Below are positions 1 through 8,965 of a stretch of 64,000 nt of DNA, piece after piece. Numbering within the stretch: position 1 is the first letter of the stretch; every line of letters begins with the position of its first letter. The DNA comes from Chryseobacterium viscerum (GTDB lineage Bacteria > Bacteroidota > Bacteroidia > Flavobacteriales > Weeksellaceae). Below the pieces are notes generated by a model. The model was given only the letters and a program-made list of their open reading frames with translations, did no database searches and was not told the DNA's origin. Position numbers and translations under genes: made by a program. Where the stretch lies: positions 248,001 through 312,000 of the forward strand of contig NZ_PPEG02000005.1 in the NCBI RefSeq assembly GCF_002899945.2. Reading direction: 5' to 3'.

Positions 1-1
1 T

Positions 2-283
2 GCCAATGATGCAACCGCTGAAATTATTTTTGCGAAAGATAAAGGAAAAGACCGTGACTCTGAAACCATAAATATCGACGAATTTATAACCGTAAAAGGA
101 ATAAAAGCAATCGGTAACCAGTTTACGAAATTTAAAGTAAAGGCAATCAATATTACCATTCCTGAACCGGTAGAAGAGGAGCCTGAAGTGTACGAAGATC
201 GGGAACCAACCGGAGATATGGATGAAGATGGAGGAATTATAGGGGACCTGTTCAACGGTGACGGGAATAATGAAAATGAATAG
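2..283 (+). CDS. parC: DNA topoisomerase IV subunit A, C-terminal end (partial)
   Basis: Only the last 93 codons are present; the gene begins before the window. The translated piece carries the segment VKGIKAIGNQFTKFKVKAI, which in Flavobacteriia is the end of the beta-pinwheel C-terminal domain of the GyrA-like topoisomerase IV subunit. An acidic tail rich in Glu, Asp and Gly follows, as is common at the end of these proteins. The enzyme would decatenate and relax DNA together with ParE. GyrA itself is a possible alternative, because only the tail is visible. The rhomboid gene starts 40 bp downstream on the same strand with no terminator between, so the two may be co-transcribed. Confidence 0.75.
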   Translation, partial: ANDATAEIIFAKDKGKDRDSETINIDEFITVKGIKAIGNQFTKFKVKAINITIPEPVEEEPEVYEDREPTGDMDEDGGIIGDLFNGDGNNENE

Positions 284-323
284 ACCATAGATGTCTGTTC
301 AGGTATAACATAAAAAATATAAG

Positions 324-965
324 ATGAGTATAGTCGTTTTAATTATCATTGCAATCACATGTATCTTTAGTTACATGGGGCTCAATAATACAGCATTATT
401 TGAAAAATATAAATTCAATGTCGGAGCGATTACGAACCGTAAAGAATATATAAGGCTTATCAGTTCTGCATTTTTGCATGCAGACTTTATGCATTTATTC
501 TTTAATATGCTTTCTCTGTATTTTTTCCAGGGAGTCGTTGTTAACTTCTTTGGTGAAGTAGGGTTTTTGATTCTCTATTTTGGATCAATGATTCTGGGGA
601 ATTTATTCAGCTTACAGATTTATAAAAAACAACCCTGGTATTCTGCTATCGGAGCATCAGGAGCCGTTTCAGGAATCATTTTTGCGTCCATTGCGATGGC
701 TCCGAATGAGATCAGTGTCAACTTTTTACCGGGATGGTTATTTGGAACTATCTATTTCGGATACTCTGTATACATGATGCTGAATCCTAAGCAATGGGAT
801 AACCTGGGGCATGCAGCTCACCTTGGAGGGGCATTTTTCGGACTTGTTTATTCTATTGCAATGCATCCGCAGCTAGCCATGAGTAATATCCTTTTCTTAG
901 GAATCATGTCACTTCCCTTAATTTATTTAGGATATGAAATATTTGTAAGGAAACGAATAGGATAA
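324..965 (+). CDS. Rhomboid family intramembrane serine protease
   Basis: Polytopic membrane protein of 213 residues, the size of a minimal six-helix rhomboid. The signature elements are visible: His57 and Asn61 in the HxxxN motif of helix 2, the catalytic Ser112 in GASG (110-113), and the catalytic His166 in the last core helix within HAAHLGG. Rhomboids cleave transmembrane segments inside the bilayer; the substrate here cannot be told. The protein begins directly with a hydrophobic helix. There is no soluble extension. It lies just downstream of the topoisomerase gene and 31 bp before the AraC-type regulator. Confidence 0.92.
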   Translation: MSIVVLIIIAITCIFSYMGLNNTALFEKYKFNVGAITNRKEYIRLISSAFLHADFMHLFFNMLSLYFFQGVVVNFFGEVGFLILYFGSMILGNLFSLQIYKKQPWYSAIGASGAVSGIIFASIAMAPNEISVNFLPGWLFGTIYFGYSVYMMLNPKQWDNLGHAAHLGGAFFGLVYSIAMHPQLAMSNILFLGIMSLPLIYLGYEIFVRKRIG

Positions 966-996
966 AAGACTATTTTTAATTAAAATATCAAAACCA

Positions 997-2085
997 ATGA
1001 ACACATCAGAGTTAAACAGTTTCATCGTGATACTTATCTATGGTTCATTGGTTTTGCTTTCTCTACTAAAGCTGGCCAATCCTTTAAGGGTGAACCGAAA
1101 AGCCAATTTCTGGTTTGGAATATTTCTTTTTCTATGGTCTACCTTCTGGCTGGATGAGGTTTTATTTCTGATCACAGGCTCAACCGTGGAATTCCATTCT
1201 CTGTTTTTTGTGAGATGTATTCAGTTTTTTACCCCTATTGTTTTTTATTTCAGTGTCCTGTTTTATACCAATCCCGCTTTTACTTTTAAAACTAAAGACT
1301 TCAAGTTTTTATTACTGCCTGCAGCTTTCGTTCTGTGCCTTATATTGGTAAGATGGGGATATGAAACTCCGTTTGAATATCTGAGTGTTATTTTGATCCT
1401 GATTCAAGCCTTATTTTATACAGGTCTTTCTTATATTACCATCAGAAAACACCAGCGGAAGATCCAGCAGTTTTCGTCCAATACAGAAGGAATTAATCTG
1501 AATTGGCTGGAATATATTATCCTGGTCCTTCTTATTGTCAATATTATCTATGTGATTTATAATCTGTTCTATGACCCAAAATCACTGAATTTCTTTATCA
1601 ATACCGTTTTCCTTTTCGTTATTTATTGTGTAGGATATTATTCTCTGAAGCAGAAGGAAATTTATCCTTTAGAAGAAAAACAAATAGAGGAGCTGATCTC
1701 TATGAATGAAGATTCAGATCCTGAAGAAGTAAAAAGAAAACTGATTTCTGATGATGAATTATTAAAAATTAAATCTTCGCTTGAAAACATCATGGAAACC
1801 CAGAAACCTTACCTTGAAAGCGAATTGAATCTTATCAAACTTGCAGAAATCCTGTCGGTTTCTACCCATCATCTTTCTTACGTTATCAATACAGGTTTTG
1901 GAAAGAATTTCTTCCAATATGTGAATGAATTCAGGGTAGATTATGCTAAACAACTTCTGAAAGAACCCAACAGTAAATTATCCATTCTGGGAATTGCCTA
2001 TGAATCAGGATTCAATTCCAAAACCTCTTTTAATACAACTTTTAAAAAAGTAACCGGACAAACCCCTTCTGAGTTCAAAAAATAA
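997..2085 (+). CDS. AraC-family transcriptional regulator with membrane N-terminal half
   Basis: Protein of 362 residues in two halves. Residues about 8-215 form six or seven hydrophobic helices. Residues about 265-362 are an AraC/XylS double helix-turn-helix domain, with the typical segments LSVSTHHLSYVIN and SILGIAYESGFNSKTSFNTT and the terminal GQTPSEFKK. Membrane-anchored AraC regulators of this kind are common in Flavobacteriia; the signal they sense is usually unknown. It stands directly upstream, on the same strand, of the SDR and epimerase genes, which are its most obvious candidate targets (inference). The gap after it holds no clear terminator. Confidence 0.88.
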   Translation: MNTSELNSFIVILIYGSLVLLSLLKLANPLRVNRKANFWFGIFLFLWSTFWLDEVLFLITGSTVEFHSLFFVRCIQFFTPIVFYFSVLFYTNPAFTFKTKDFKFLLLPAAFVLCLILVRWGYETPFEYLSVILILIQALFYTGLSYITIRKHQRKIQQFSSNTEGINLNWLEYIILVLLIVNIIYVIYNLFYDPKSLNFFINTVFLFVIYCVGYYSLKQKEIYPLEEKQIEELISMNEDSDPEEVKRKLISDDELLKIKSSLENIMETQKPYLESELNLIKLAEILSVSTHHLSYVINTGFGKNFFQYVNEFRVDYAKQLLKEPNSKLSILGIAYESGFNSKTSFNTTFKKVTGQTPSEFKK

Positions 2086-2217
2086 GTTCCGGTTTATAAA
2101 GTTTTACTTTTTAATTTTTATAAATGATTGATTTTTAACGAATTGATTGTTTTGTTTTTCTTATTTAAAAATTAGTTCGTTCAGATAATCTGGAACATTC
2201 AAACCGGTCTATCCCTG

Positions 2218-2225
2218 TAGCTTTG
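2218..2225 (+). promoter_or_regulatory. Candidate -7 element upstream of the SDR/epimerase pair
   Basis: TAGCTTTG fits the Bacteroidota -7 consensus TAnnTTTG and lies 19 bp before the SDR start codon. The -33 region at the expected distance has TTC instead of TTG, so the promoter may be weak or need an activator such as the AraC protein encoded just upstream. Confidence 0.45.
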
Positions 2226-2244
2226 TACCGTAAAATTTAAACTT

Positions 2245-3030
2245 ATGGATACCAAAGAATCATATGCCGTCGTTACAGGAGCAAGCCAGGGACTTGGTAA
2301 AGCATTCGCCGAAAATCTGGCAAAGAAAAATATCAATGTTGTTCTTGTAAGCCTTCCGAATCAGAATCTGAAAGAACTTTCTCAGGAACTGGAAGAACAA
2401 CATCATATAAAAGCCCCTTATTACGAAACAGATCTTTCCGTTAATGAGAACGTCATGAAACTCACAGAATGGATCAACCACTCCTTTGATATTCATATCC
2501 TGATCAATAACGCCGGGCTTGGCGGGACTAAGAAATTTACAGAAGCCTCTTCGGATTATATCAATACCATTCTGCAGGTGAATGTAGCTGCAACTTCACT
2601 CATCACCCACCAGCTTCTTCCGAACCTTTTAAGACAGCCCAAAGCTTATATTTTAAATGTTTCAAGCATGGCAGCCTTTTCTCCGATAGGTTTTAAAACG
2701 GTATATCCTGCGACCAAAACCTTTATCCATTCATTTTCAAGAGGACTGCATGAAGAATTGAAAGATACTAATGTTTTTGTAAGCGTTGTAAATCCCGGCG
2801 CTATGAAAACCAATGTGGATGTCTGTAAAAGAATTGAAAAACAAGGTTTTATAGGAAGATTAACCCTTTTGAATCCTGATAAAGTAGCTTCCTACTGCAT
2901 TCGTCAATTATTCAAAAAAGATTCCGTAATTATGGTGAATCCAATCAGCTGGCTTGTGATGAAAATTTTACCGATATGGATCAAACTTCCGTTGATGACC
3001 CAGGCTATAAAAAGAGAAATTGAAGCATGA
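2245..3030 (+). CDS. SDR family NAD(P)-dependent oxidoreductase
   Basis: Classical short-chain dehydrogenase of 261 residues. The cofactor-binding TGASQGLG is at 11-18, the structural NNAG at 88-91, the catalytic Ser at about 140 and the active pair Tyr154/Lys158 in YPATK. The hydrophobic C-terminal stretch after residue 230 resembles members that act on lipid or steroid-like substrates, but the substrate cannot be read from sequence. The stop codon overlaps the start of the next gene by 4 bp (ATGA), so the two are translationally coupled. Confidence 0.9.
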   Translation: MDTKESYAVVTGASQGLGKAFAENLAKKNINVVLVSLPNQNLKELSQELEEQHHIKAPYYETDLSVNENVMKLTEWINHSFDIHILINNAGLGGTKKFTEASSDYINTILQVNVAATSLITHQLLPNLLRQPKAYILNVSSMAAFSPIGFKTVYPATKTFIHSFSRGLHEELKDTNVFVSVVNPGAMKTNVDVCKRIEKQGFIGRLTLLNPDKVASYCIRQLFKKDSVIMVNPISWLVMKILPIWIKLPLMTQAIKREIEA

Positions 3031-3998
3031 AAAAAATTTGTGTAACCGGAGCTACAGGTCTTCTGGGAACTAATGTTATTATAAAATTACTACAAAATGG
3101 TTATTCTGTTATTGCTCTGGTGCGCAAGAAAAGCACATGGCTGGGCGAAGAAAACGAGAATCTGAAGCTGGTGGAAGCAGATCTTTCATCCGATCTTTCA
3201 TCATTGCTTATAGATATTGATTGTATCATCCATATTGCGGCAGAAACACGGCAAGATCTCATCAGGTATGATGAATATAGGAAAGTAAATTATGAGGCTG
3301 TTGTGAACCTGTTTACTCAAGCAGAATCAATGAAGGTGAAAAAGTTTTTGTTGGTGAGTACAGCCAATACTTTAGGATATGGGAATACAGCATTCTGGGG
3401 GAGTGAAAAAGCACCCCAGCTTTATCCTTTTACCCGTTCATTATATGCTCAAAGCAAACGGGAAGCCGAAGACTATCTTTTAAGTAGCCGTAAAAATACA
3501 GAAGTCATCATTGTAAATCCCACTTTTATGATCGGAGCTTATGATAGCAAGCCGAGTTCCGGGAAAATTATCTTTTGGGCCTGGAAAAAGAAACTGGTTT
3601 TCTATCCAAAAGGAGGAAAGAACTTTGTGCATGTAGAAGATGCTGCCCACGGAATAGTGAATGCTATTGAAAAGGGGAGAAATGCTGAAAAATATCTTTT
3701 AGCCAATGAAAACTTAAGTTATAAAGACTTTTTTAAGAAAATAAACAGGATTACACACCAAAAACCGATAATGCTACCCATTCCGAATACGGTTTTGAAC
3801 TTCCTTGGATTGATTGGTGACGGGCTGAGAAAATTAAACATAAAAACAAACCTCAGTAGCTCCAATATGAAAGCCCTGCAGATTTGTAACTATTATAACA
3901 ATCAGAAATCGGTAGAGGAGCTTGGGATCCGGTATCAACCTGTCAATAAAGCTATAGAAGAGGCCATCCAATATTTTACTAAAAATAATAAACAGTGA
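3027..3998 (+). CDS. NAD-dependent epimerase/dehydratase family protein
   Basis: Extended SDR of 323 residues. The Rossmann motif TGATGLLG is at 7-14 and the catalytic YxxxK at Tyr140/Lys144 (YAQSK). The pattern is close to dihydroflavonol-4-reductase or 3-beta-hydroxysteroid dehydrogenase-like members. It is translationally coupled to the classical SDR upstream, suggesting two successive reductions or oxidations on one small-molecule substrate (inference). A strong hairpin terminator follows. Confidence 0.87.
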   Translation: MKKICVTGATGLLGTNVIIKLLQNGYSVIALVRKKSTWLGEENENLKLVEADLSSDLSSLLIDIDCIIHIAAETRQDLIRYDEYRKVNYEAVVNLFTQAESMKVKKFLLVSTANTLGYGNTAFWGSEKAPQLYPFTRSLYAQSKREAEDYLLSSRKNTEVIIVNPTFMIGAYDSKPSSGKIIFWAWKKKLVFYPKGGKNFVHVEDAAHGIVNAIEKGRNAEKYLLANENLSYKDFFKKINRITHQKPIMLPIPNTVLNFLGLIGDGLRKLNIKTNLSSSNMKALQICNYYNNQKSVEELGIRYQPVNKAIEEAIQYFTKNNKQ

Positions 3999-4020
3999 TT
4001 TTCACTCTGTCAATAATAAA

Positions 4021-4047
4021 AAAGCCAGCTTTTTGACTGCTGGCTTT
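4021..4047. terminator. Bidirectional terminator between convergent genes
   Basis: Nine-base-pair stem AAAGCCAGC/GCTGGCTTT with a 9-nt loop, A-rich on the left and T-rich on the right. It sits between the converging epimerase and lectin-domain genes and can serve both. Confidence 0.8.
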
Positions 4048-4053
4048 ATAAAA

Positions 4054-5595
4054 TTATGTTGTTATTTTCTGAGTTACGTTTTTATTAGAAATCACACAGG
4101 CTTTGCTGCAGTTATTTGAACTTGAAATATTTACCTGTATCAACCCTGGCATTGATCTGTATTCTTCTGTATTATAAGGAGCTTCAGTACCATTTCTTCC
4201 GCCACCCTTGATGTCATATTGTATTTGGGCAATTCCTGTAAATCCAATTGCCGGCTTGAAAGAAAGCTTTCCTGTAGTAGAAGTATACGTCCATGTACCC
4301 TGAGTGTTGGTATAGACCCCTCCTGTTATATTCGGAATCACCGCACCATTCATATCCAGAAAACGGAATGAATTAAAATCAATGTTATTATAAGAAATCG
4401 TTGGCGGGTTTTGTCCACCTGCTGAAGTATAGGCTGCATCATTAAGCAAAGGGAAATAATTAGATTTTATTCCCGGGCATCCTGCAAAAAGATCGTCCGT
4501 TACTTCTGCTGCATAAGGTCTTGTAACCCCTAAGTTCTTTAATAAGTGGATATTTTTAGCAGCTCCGGTAGAAGCCGCAAAACCAATTCTGAAAGTAGAA
4601 GGAGGCGAAGTATCCAAGGTTCTTACCGTACTGTTGGATATTGTAGTCTCAGTATATTTCAGAGAAGTTGGATAATAATAACTATCAATGACTGTTTCTT
4701 TCACATTCCCGTGCTGTATTTCCAGAGTTACATTGTAACCGCCGGAAGGATTGGGAATCAATGTGATATATGCTTTTCGGAATCTGACGTCATTTTCGTT
4801 CTGAGGAATCGTAGTTCCGCCACTTTCAATGCTGAATTGCTGTAGATTTGTATTTTGAATGCCAACGTACTTTCCGGTTTGAGTATTCAGATAAGCAGAT
4901 CGGTTGTTACTGGAAGCTGCAGCATTGGTCGCTGTACTGTAAAGTAATGGATAACCATTGTATCCTGCCGGCTCAGCGGACGATAGATATTGATTTCCGC
5001 GTTTACCTCTTAAGCTGACATTACTTCGTCCGCCAGCTAATGATACCCCAAAAATTCCGTTTCTAACCCTTTCTCCCTGATTAAATGCTGTTTTGAAATT
5101 TCCGAATTCATCCAGACCTATTCCCAGATAAGCACCTCTTAGTCCTTCTCGGGATTCCCCTCCACGTACAAAACTATAGCCTAGTCCTCCTCCAAAGTAT
5201 CCGAGATTAAGTTGGTCTTTAGGAATAGAACCATCTACCAGGAATATAGAAATACCATCTCCTCCGTTAGTCTCTCCACCATAAATTGCAAATTCAAATT
5301 CAAACTTAATTCCCTGGTCACTGTTGAATATCTTATCAGCGAGGATAACCCCTCCCGAAATATTATTCACACTTCGGGTCAGTCGCAATCCATCTGTCGT
5401 AAAAGTAGCATCATTCTGAATACCGCTAGTGGATACTTTGTAAGCTTCCTGAGGCTGTAATCCTTGTGTAAAGTTGACAAAATACGGGTAGCCGGTTCCT
5501 TGCTGATTCTGTGCCTGAATATTTTTGGTGAAAATAAACAATGAAGAAACAAGCAAAAATCTTTTGCCCCATATTATTCGAGTACTTTTTATCAT
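4054..5595 (-). CDS. Secreted L-type lectin-domain protein
   Basis: Protein of 513 residues with a signal peptide ending near residue 29 (IQAQ). Residues about 35-360 read as a bacterial L-type (legume-like) lectin fold: GGDGISIFLVDGS, GGLGYS, GIGLDEFGNF and, at the end of the fold, RIGFAASTG. A second beta-rich module (about 372-500) is reminiscent of CshA-type fibril repeats. No canonical T9SS C-terminal sorting domain is obvious, so the final location is uncertain. It follows the small secreted protein upstream by 7 bp, forming a two-gene operon. The likely role is carbohydrate binding at or outside the cell surface. Confidence 0.75.
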   Translation of the reverse strand: MIKSTRIIWGKRFLLVSSLFIFTKNIQAQNQQGTGYPYFVNFTQGLQPQEAYKVSTSGIQNDATFTTDGLRLTRSVNNISGGVILADKIFNSDQGIKFEFEFAIYGGETNGGDGISIFLVDGSIPKDQLNLGYFGGGLGYSFVRGGESREGLRGAYLGIGLDEFGNFKTAFNQGERVRNGIFGVSLAGGRSNVSLRGKRGNQYLSSAEPAGYNGYPLLYSTATNAAASSNNRSAYLNTQTGKYVGIQNTNLQQFSIESGGTTIPQNENDVRFRKAYITLIPNPSGGYNVTLEIQHGNVKETVIDSYYYPTSLKYTETTISNSTVRTLDTSPPSTFRIGFAASTGAAKNIHLLKNLGVTRPYAAEVTDDLFAGCPGIKSNYFPLLNDAAYTSAGGQNPPTISYNNIDFNSFRFLDMNGAVIPNITGGVYTNTQGTWTYTSTTGKLSFKPAIGFTGIAQIQYDIKGGGRNGTEAPYNTEEYRSMPGLIQVNISSSNNCSKACVISNKNVTQKITT

Positions 5596-5602
5596 AACTC
5601 AA

Positions 5603-6175
5603 TTATTTAACTACAAAAACAATATTAATAAATGAACAATCTGTCGCTGCAGCTTTTACATCATACGTCATTACCCCGTCATCAGAAATAGAAATATTAC
5701 TGAATACATTAGGATCAGCATCTGTTACATAGTAGTAAAGATCTTTGCTTGACGGGAAAAAAGGAATTGATGCAGGTGCGCTGGTGCTCTTTGCTTTTGG
5801 AGATCCAAACTGAGTTTTATACAATGTATACAAATCTTTAGTTCGGCCATTGGCGCTGGTGGAAGTATCAAAAGAAACACTAGGCATGTAAAACATCTTT
5901 ACAGCATTATTACTGATGCATAGCCAATCAGGCTTGGTAGGGCTTCCAATATTCTGGCTTAAACATTTCTTATCAGTATCATAGATAAGAAGAGAGTTGG
6001 CCGGATTAGAGATAGCGTCTCTTTTGGCAGTAGTAAGTCTTGGGATCAGCATCCCTTTATTTTGACTAGAAACATCCAAAATGGCGCTTCCATCAGGTGT
6101 TGGTGTGTTGATCCCAACCTGTGCGAAAGAAAATGTACTTATTAAAACGATTGGTAGAAATAACTTTTTAATCAT
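5603..6175 (-). CDS. Small secreted protein with GINTPTP-type N-terminal module
   Basis: Secreted protein of 190 residues. The start is placed at the ATG beginning MIKKLFLPIVLIS because a clean signal peptide follows (cleavage near SFAQ). The frame stays open for 58 more codons upstream, but that extension is not protein-like. The mature N-terminus, VGINTPTPDGSAILDVSS followed by KGMLIPRLT, is a module seen at the start of many Flavobacteriia secreted proteins. The remainder is not recognised. It is the first gene of an operon with the lectin-domain protein, so the two products may act together at the surface. Confidence 0.7.
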   Translation of the reverse strand: MIKKLFLPIVLISTFSFAQVGINTPTPDGSAILDVSSQNKGMLIPRLTTAKRDAISNPANSLLIYDTDKKCLSQNIGSPTKPDWLCISNNAVKMFYMPSVSFDTSTSANGRTKDLYTLYKTQFGSPKAKSTSAPASIPFFPSSKDLYYYVTDADPNVFSNISISDDGVMTYDVKAAATDCSFINIVFVVK

Positions 6176-6704
6176 GATGTTCTTAATAATTTTTAATCTG
6201 TGTATGTTTTTTTGAAGGCATTTTTTCAGCCTGGTCGATTCCATAAAAGGAATAAGTATCACAAACACTTCATTTGAATAATGAATTGTGTCTATAGAAT
6301 GCCATGAGGAGATCTTTGGATTCCTAAAAGCCAATAACAGATATAACATGATGCCTCATAGAGCACATTCTATGTCTTATCTGAAATAGTCGGAAAAGTA
6401 AATTGAATTATGTAGCCGTATAAGCTCTTAAATAAGTAAGATTCATATTCCCTCGTGTTTTTTGCAAATATACAAAGAAATATTCAGACGTTTGTATTTA
6501 TAGAATTAATTCTAAATTTCTCTTAATAATTAACATATTTTGGTTTAAATTTTTACATAGTTTGTAAATCAATAAGATTGTTTTTATTATGTAAATCTTT
6601 GTATTGTATTAAGAAATCTTAAAAAATAGAGTAGGTTGAGGTTCTGATATTTGAAAATGAAGAAAAATTTCACCTTTTTTTATTATAAATAATTGAAAAA
6701 GAGT
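6176..6704. other. AT-rich intergenic region upstream of the lectin operon
   Basis: No convincing gene in 529 bp. On the minus strand TATATTTG (6465-6472) fits the -7 promoter consensus, which would give the lectin operon a leader of nearly 290 nt. No good -33 element accompanies it and no known riboswitch pattern was recognised. Confidence 0.4.
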
Positions 6705-7064
6705 CTATTTTGAAAAATTATTCAACGCATCTTCCAGAGTGTTTACAAAATTGACGTGTTTTGTTTTGTTGCTTTCAAAAATAAAATCCTTCAGACTTTT
6801 ACTTTCATATTTGTCAAAATCACCTACAATAGTCAGGCCGATGCGATAGTTTGAAAACTTTTGAAGAATATCTCCTGCCATTTTCGTTTTTAAGTCAAAG
6901 AATTCAGGGGAGATATTTTTTTCGTGAAGAATTAATGTATCAAAACCCTGATAATAGATATTTCCCATAAGGCCAAGACCATCCGCAGCAGATTGGATGA
7001 TTATATCATCGGAAATTATTTCCGCAATTTTTGTATTGTTGATTTCATGTGATTGAATAATCAT
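6705..7064 (-). CDS. DUF4180 domain-containing protein
   Basis: Cytoplasmic protein of 119 residues matching the remembered DUF4180 pattern throughout: an early ADGLGLMGNIYYQGFDTL segment, then FFDLKTKMAGDILQKF and a central RIGLTIVGDF strand. The length is typical. The molecular function of the family is unknown. It ends 2 bp after the stop of the serine hydrolase gene on the same strand, so it is probably the last gene of that transcript. Confidence 0.8.
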   Translation of the reverse strand: MIIQSHEINNTKIAEIISDDIIIQSAADGLGLMGNIYYQGFDTLILHEKNISPEFFDLKTKMAGDILQKFSNYRIGLTIVGDFDKYESKSLKDFIFESNKTKHVNFVNTLEDALNNFSK

Positions 7065-7066
7065 CT

Positions 7067-8089
7067 TTATTCGAGTGTTTTTTTGATGTCATGTAAGAAA
7101 TTATCTAAAGCAAATGCATCTCCCTGATTGGTAAGTACTATAATACAGGTGTTATGTTGTAAATCTCTCCAGAATAAAGCTTTAAAACCGTTCAGACCTC
7201 CTGTATGCATTGCCGTTTTTTCTCCATTTTTATTCTCTATAAACCATGCAAATCCATAATTTGACACTTGTCCATTGGATAATTGGGAAGGAGTGTACAT
7301 GACAGCCGTATTTTCCTTATTGATTAAAGTATGATTTCTTAAAGCCTGATCAAATGTATAAAGATCTTCAGGAGTAGAGTAAAGCCCACCGTCACCCGTA
7401 GTCAGGATCGAATAATCATCAGGTTTCTTCTGTTTATTATATCCCAATGCCTTATTCTGTATAACCGTAGAAGACTCATACACATAGGTGTGAGTCATTT
7501 TTAAAGGAGTGAAGATGTGCTCATTGAGAAAATCTTTATAAGATTTTCCGGAGACCTTTTCGATAATCTGGGAAAGGATTATATATCCGCTGTTGCTGTA
7601 TTTAAACTGACTGTCAGGAATAAAATCTAGCTTTTTAAGACTAAAAAGCCAATCAATTACCTCCTGATTAGTCAATCCCTTTTTTGAAAATAGATTTTCA
7701 TAGTCACTTATTCCGGATGTATGATGCAAAAGCTGTCTGATACTGATGTTTTTAGCATATTCAGGAAGCTCAATGAATTGAGAAGCTTTATCATCAAATT
7801 TTAATAATCCTTGCTGCTGTAATATCATAATCGCTGCAGCCGTGAAAGGTTTGCTTAGAGAAGCTATATAAAAAGAAGTGTTTTTATCTGTTTTCAGTCC
7901 TTTTTCAAGAGTACGGAAGCCCAGAGCTGTATCACATACAATCTTGCCGTTTTTCACGATAAGAACAGAACCGTTGAATTCTCCCTTATTGTAGTATTCA
8001 TCTACAACATGCTGAGCATTTTGTTTACAGGATGTAAGCTGCAAAATCAGGAAAATACCGAAAACGATATTCCATATCAAAGTTTTCAT
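7067..8089 (-). CDS. Class C beta-lactamase-type serine hydrolase lipoprotein
   Basis: Protein of 340 residues with a lipoprotein signal ending in the lipobox LTSC (Cys21). The three active-site elements of the beta-lactamase/penicillin-binding fold are present: Ser77/Lys80 in SLSK, Tyr164-Ser-Asn166, and His295-Thr-Gly297. Members range from D-amino-acid peptidases and esterases to class C beta-lactamases. Sequence reading cannot tell which, and true AmpC-type resistance should not be assumed. It sits between prmC and the DUF4180 gene in one minus-strand run. Confidence 0.88.
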   Translation of the reverse strand: MKTLIWNIVFGIFLILQLTSCKQNAQHVVDEYYNKGEFNGSVLIVKNGKIVCDTALGFRTLEKGLKTDKNTSFYIASLSKPFTAAAIMILQQQGLLKFDDKASQFIELPEYAKNISIRQLLHHTSGISDYENLFSKKGLTNQEVIDWLFSLKKLDFIPDSQFKYSNSGYIILSQIIEKVSGKSYKDFLNEHIFTPLKMTHTYVYESSTVIQNKALGYNKQKKPDDYSILTTGDGGLYSTPEDLYTFDQALRNHTLINKENTAVMYTPSQLSNGQVSNYGFAWFIENKNGEKTAMHTGGLNGFKALFWRDLQHNTCIIVLTNQGDAFALDNFLHDIKKTLE

Positions 8090-8116
8090 AGGTTAGGTGT
8101 ATGGAAGTAAAATTAC

Positions 8117-8965
8117 TTATTTTCTTCCATAAATAAACCTATCATTTTCAGATAAATCCTTCAATAATTGAGCGTTAGAAAAATAATGATACAGTTCCAG
8201 GGTTTCAGGACCTAATTTTTGATTGATTTCCAAAAATAAAAATCCGTCCTTGTTCAGATGCATTTTAGCATCTGCAGCTATTTTCCTGTAAAAAATCAAA
8301 GCATCTGCAGTAGGGGAAAAAAGGGCCATTTTAGGCTCAAACTCTTTCACGGAATCTGCAATGTCAACCTCTTCCTCAATTCCTATATACGGAGGATTTG
8401 AAATAATGATATCATAATTTTCAATCAGTTCAAAATTCAGATAATCCGCATGAATGAATTTGACTTCCAGTTGATGATACGCTGCATTTTTTTTGGCGGT
8501 TTCCAATGCTTTTTCAGAAAAATCTATGGATGAAACTTCTGCTTCAGGGAAATATTTTTTTAAAACCAAAGGAATAATTCCGCTTCCGGTTCCTATGTCC
8601 AAAATCTTTACATCTTGAAATTTAAATGGTGAACCTTGAATTTCCCTGATGGCCATCTCCAGCAGTTCTTCTGTTTCAGGGCGGGGAATCAGTACATTTT
8701 CATCTACAAAAAACTTCATCCCGTAGAATTCAGTTTCGCCCAGGATTTGCTGGTAAGGCTTCCCGGTTTTAAGTTCGGAAACCAGATGACAAAGTTTTTC
8801 TTCATCATCGATCAAAAGTTCCTGCTCAGAAAACCTTCTCTGATGAAAGCTGTCAAAACCTACAATCTGATGTATCAATAATGAGGATAAGAAAGCACTT
8901 TCCGACTCAGTATAAAGCTCGGAAAGGGCAGTTTTGAAATATTTTTTGAATGCTGATATTGTCAT
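8117..8965 (-). CDS. prmC: Peptide chain release factor N5-glutamine methyltransferase
   Basis: Protein of 282 residues that methylates the glutamine of the GGQ motif in release factors RF1 and RF2, using S-adenosylmethionine. An N-terminal helical domain is followed by the linker IPRPETEELLE (93-103), the SAM-binding DIGTGSG (123-129) and the catalytic NPPY (190-193). Length and order match PrmC. The stop codon of yaaA abuts its start codon directly, so the two are co-transcribed. Confidence 0.95.
   Translation of the reverse strand: MTISAFKKYFKTALSELYTESESAFLSSLLIHQIVGFDSFHQRRFSEQELLIDDEEKLCHLVSELKTGKPYQQILGETEFYGMKFFVDENVLIPRPETEELLEMAIREIQGSPFKFQDVKILDIGTGSGIIPLVLKKYFPEAEVSSIDFSEKALETAKKNAAYHQLEVKFIHADYLNFELIENYDIIISNPPYIGIEEEVDIADSVKEFEPKMALFSPTADALIFYRKIAADAKMHLNKDGFLFLEINQKLGPETLELYHYFSNAQLLKDLSENDRFIYGRK

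Noticed and set aside
6176..6349. N-terminal extension of the GINTPTP-type protein by 58 codons
   Set aside because: The frame is open, but the extension lacks protein-like character and would place the signal peptide in the interior of the protein.
7067..8089. Chromosomal AmpC-type beta-lactamase
   Set aside because: The fold motifs are present, but they are shared by many peptidases and esterases; nothing specific to antibiotic hydrolysis is visible.
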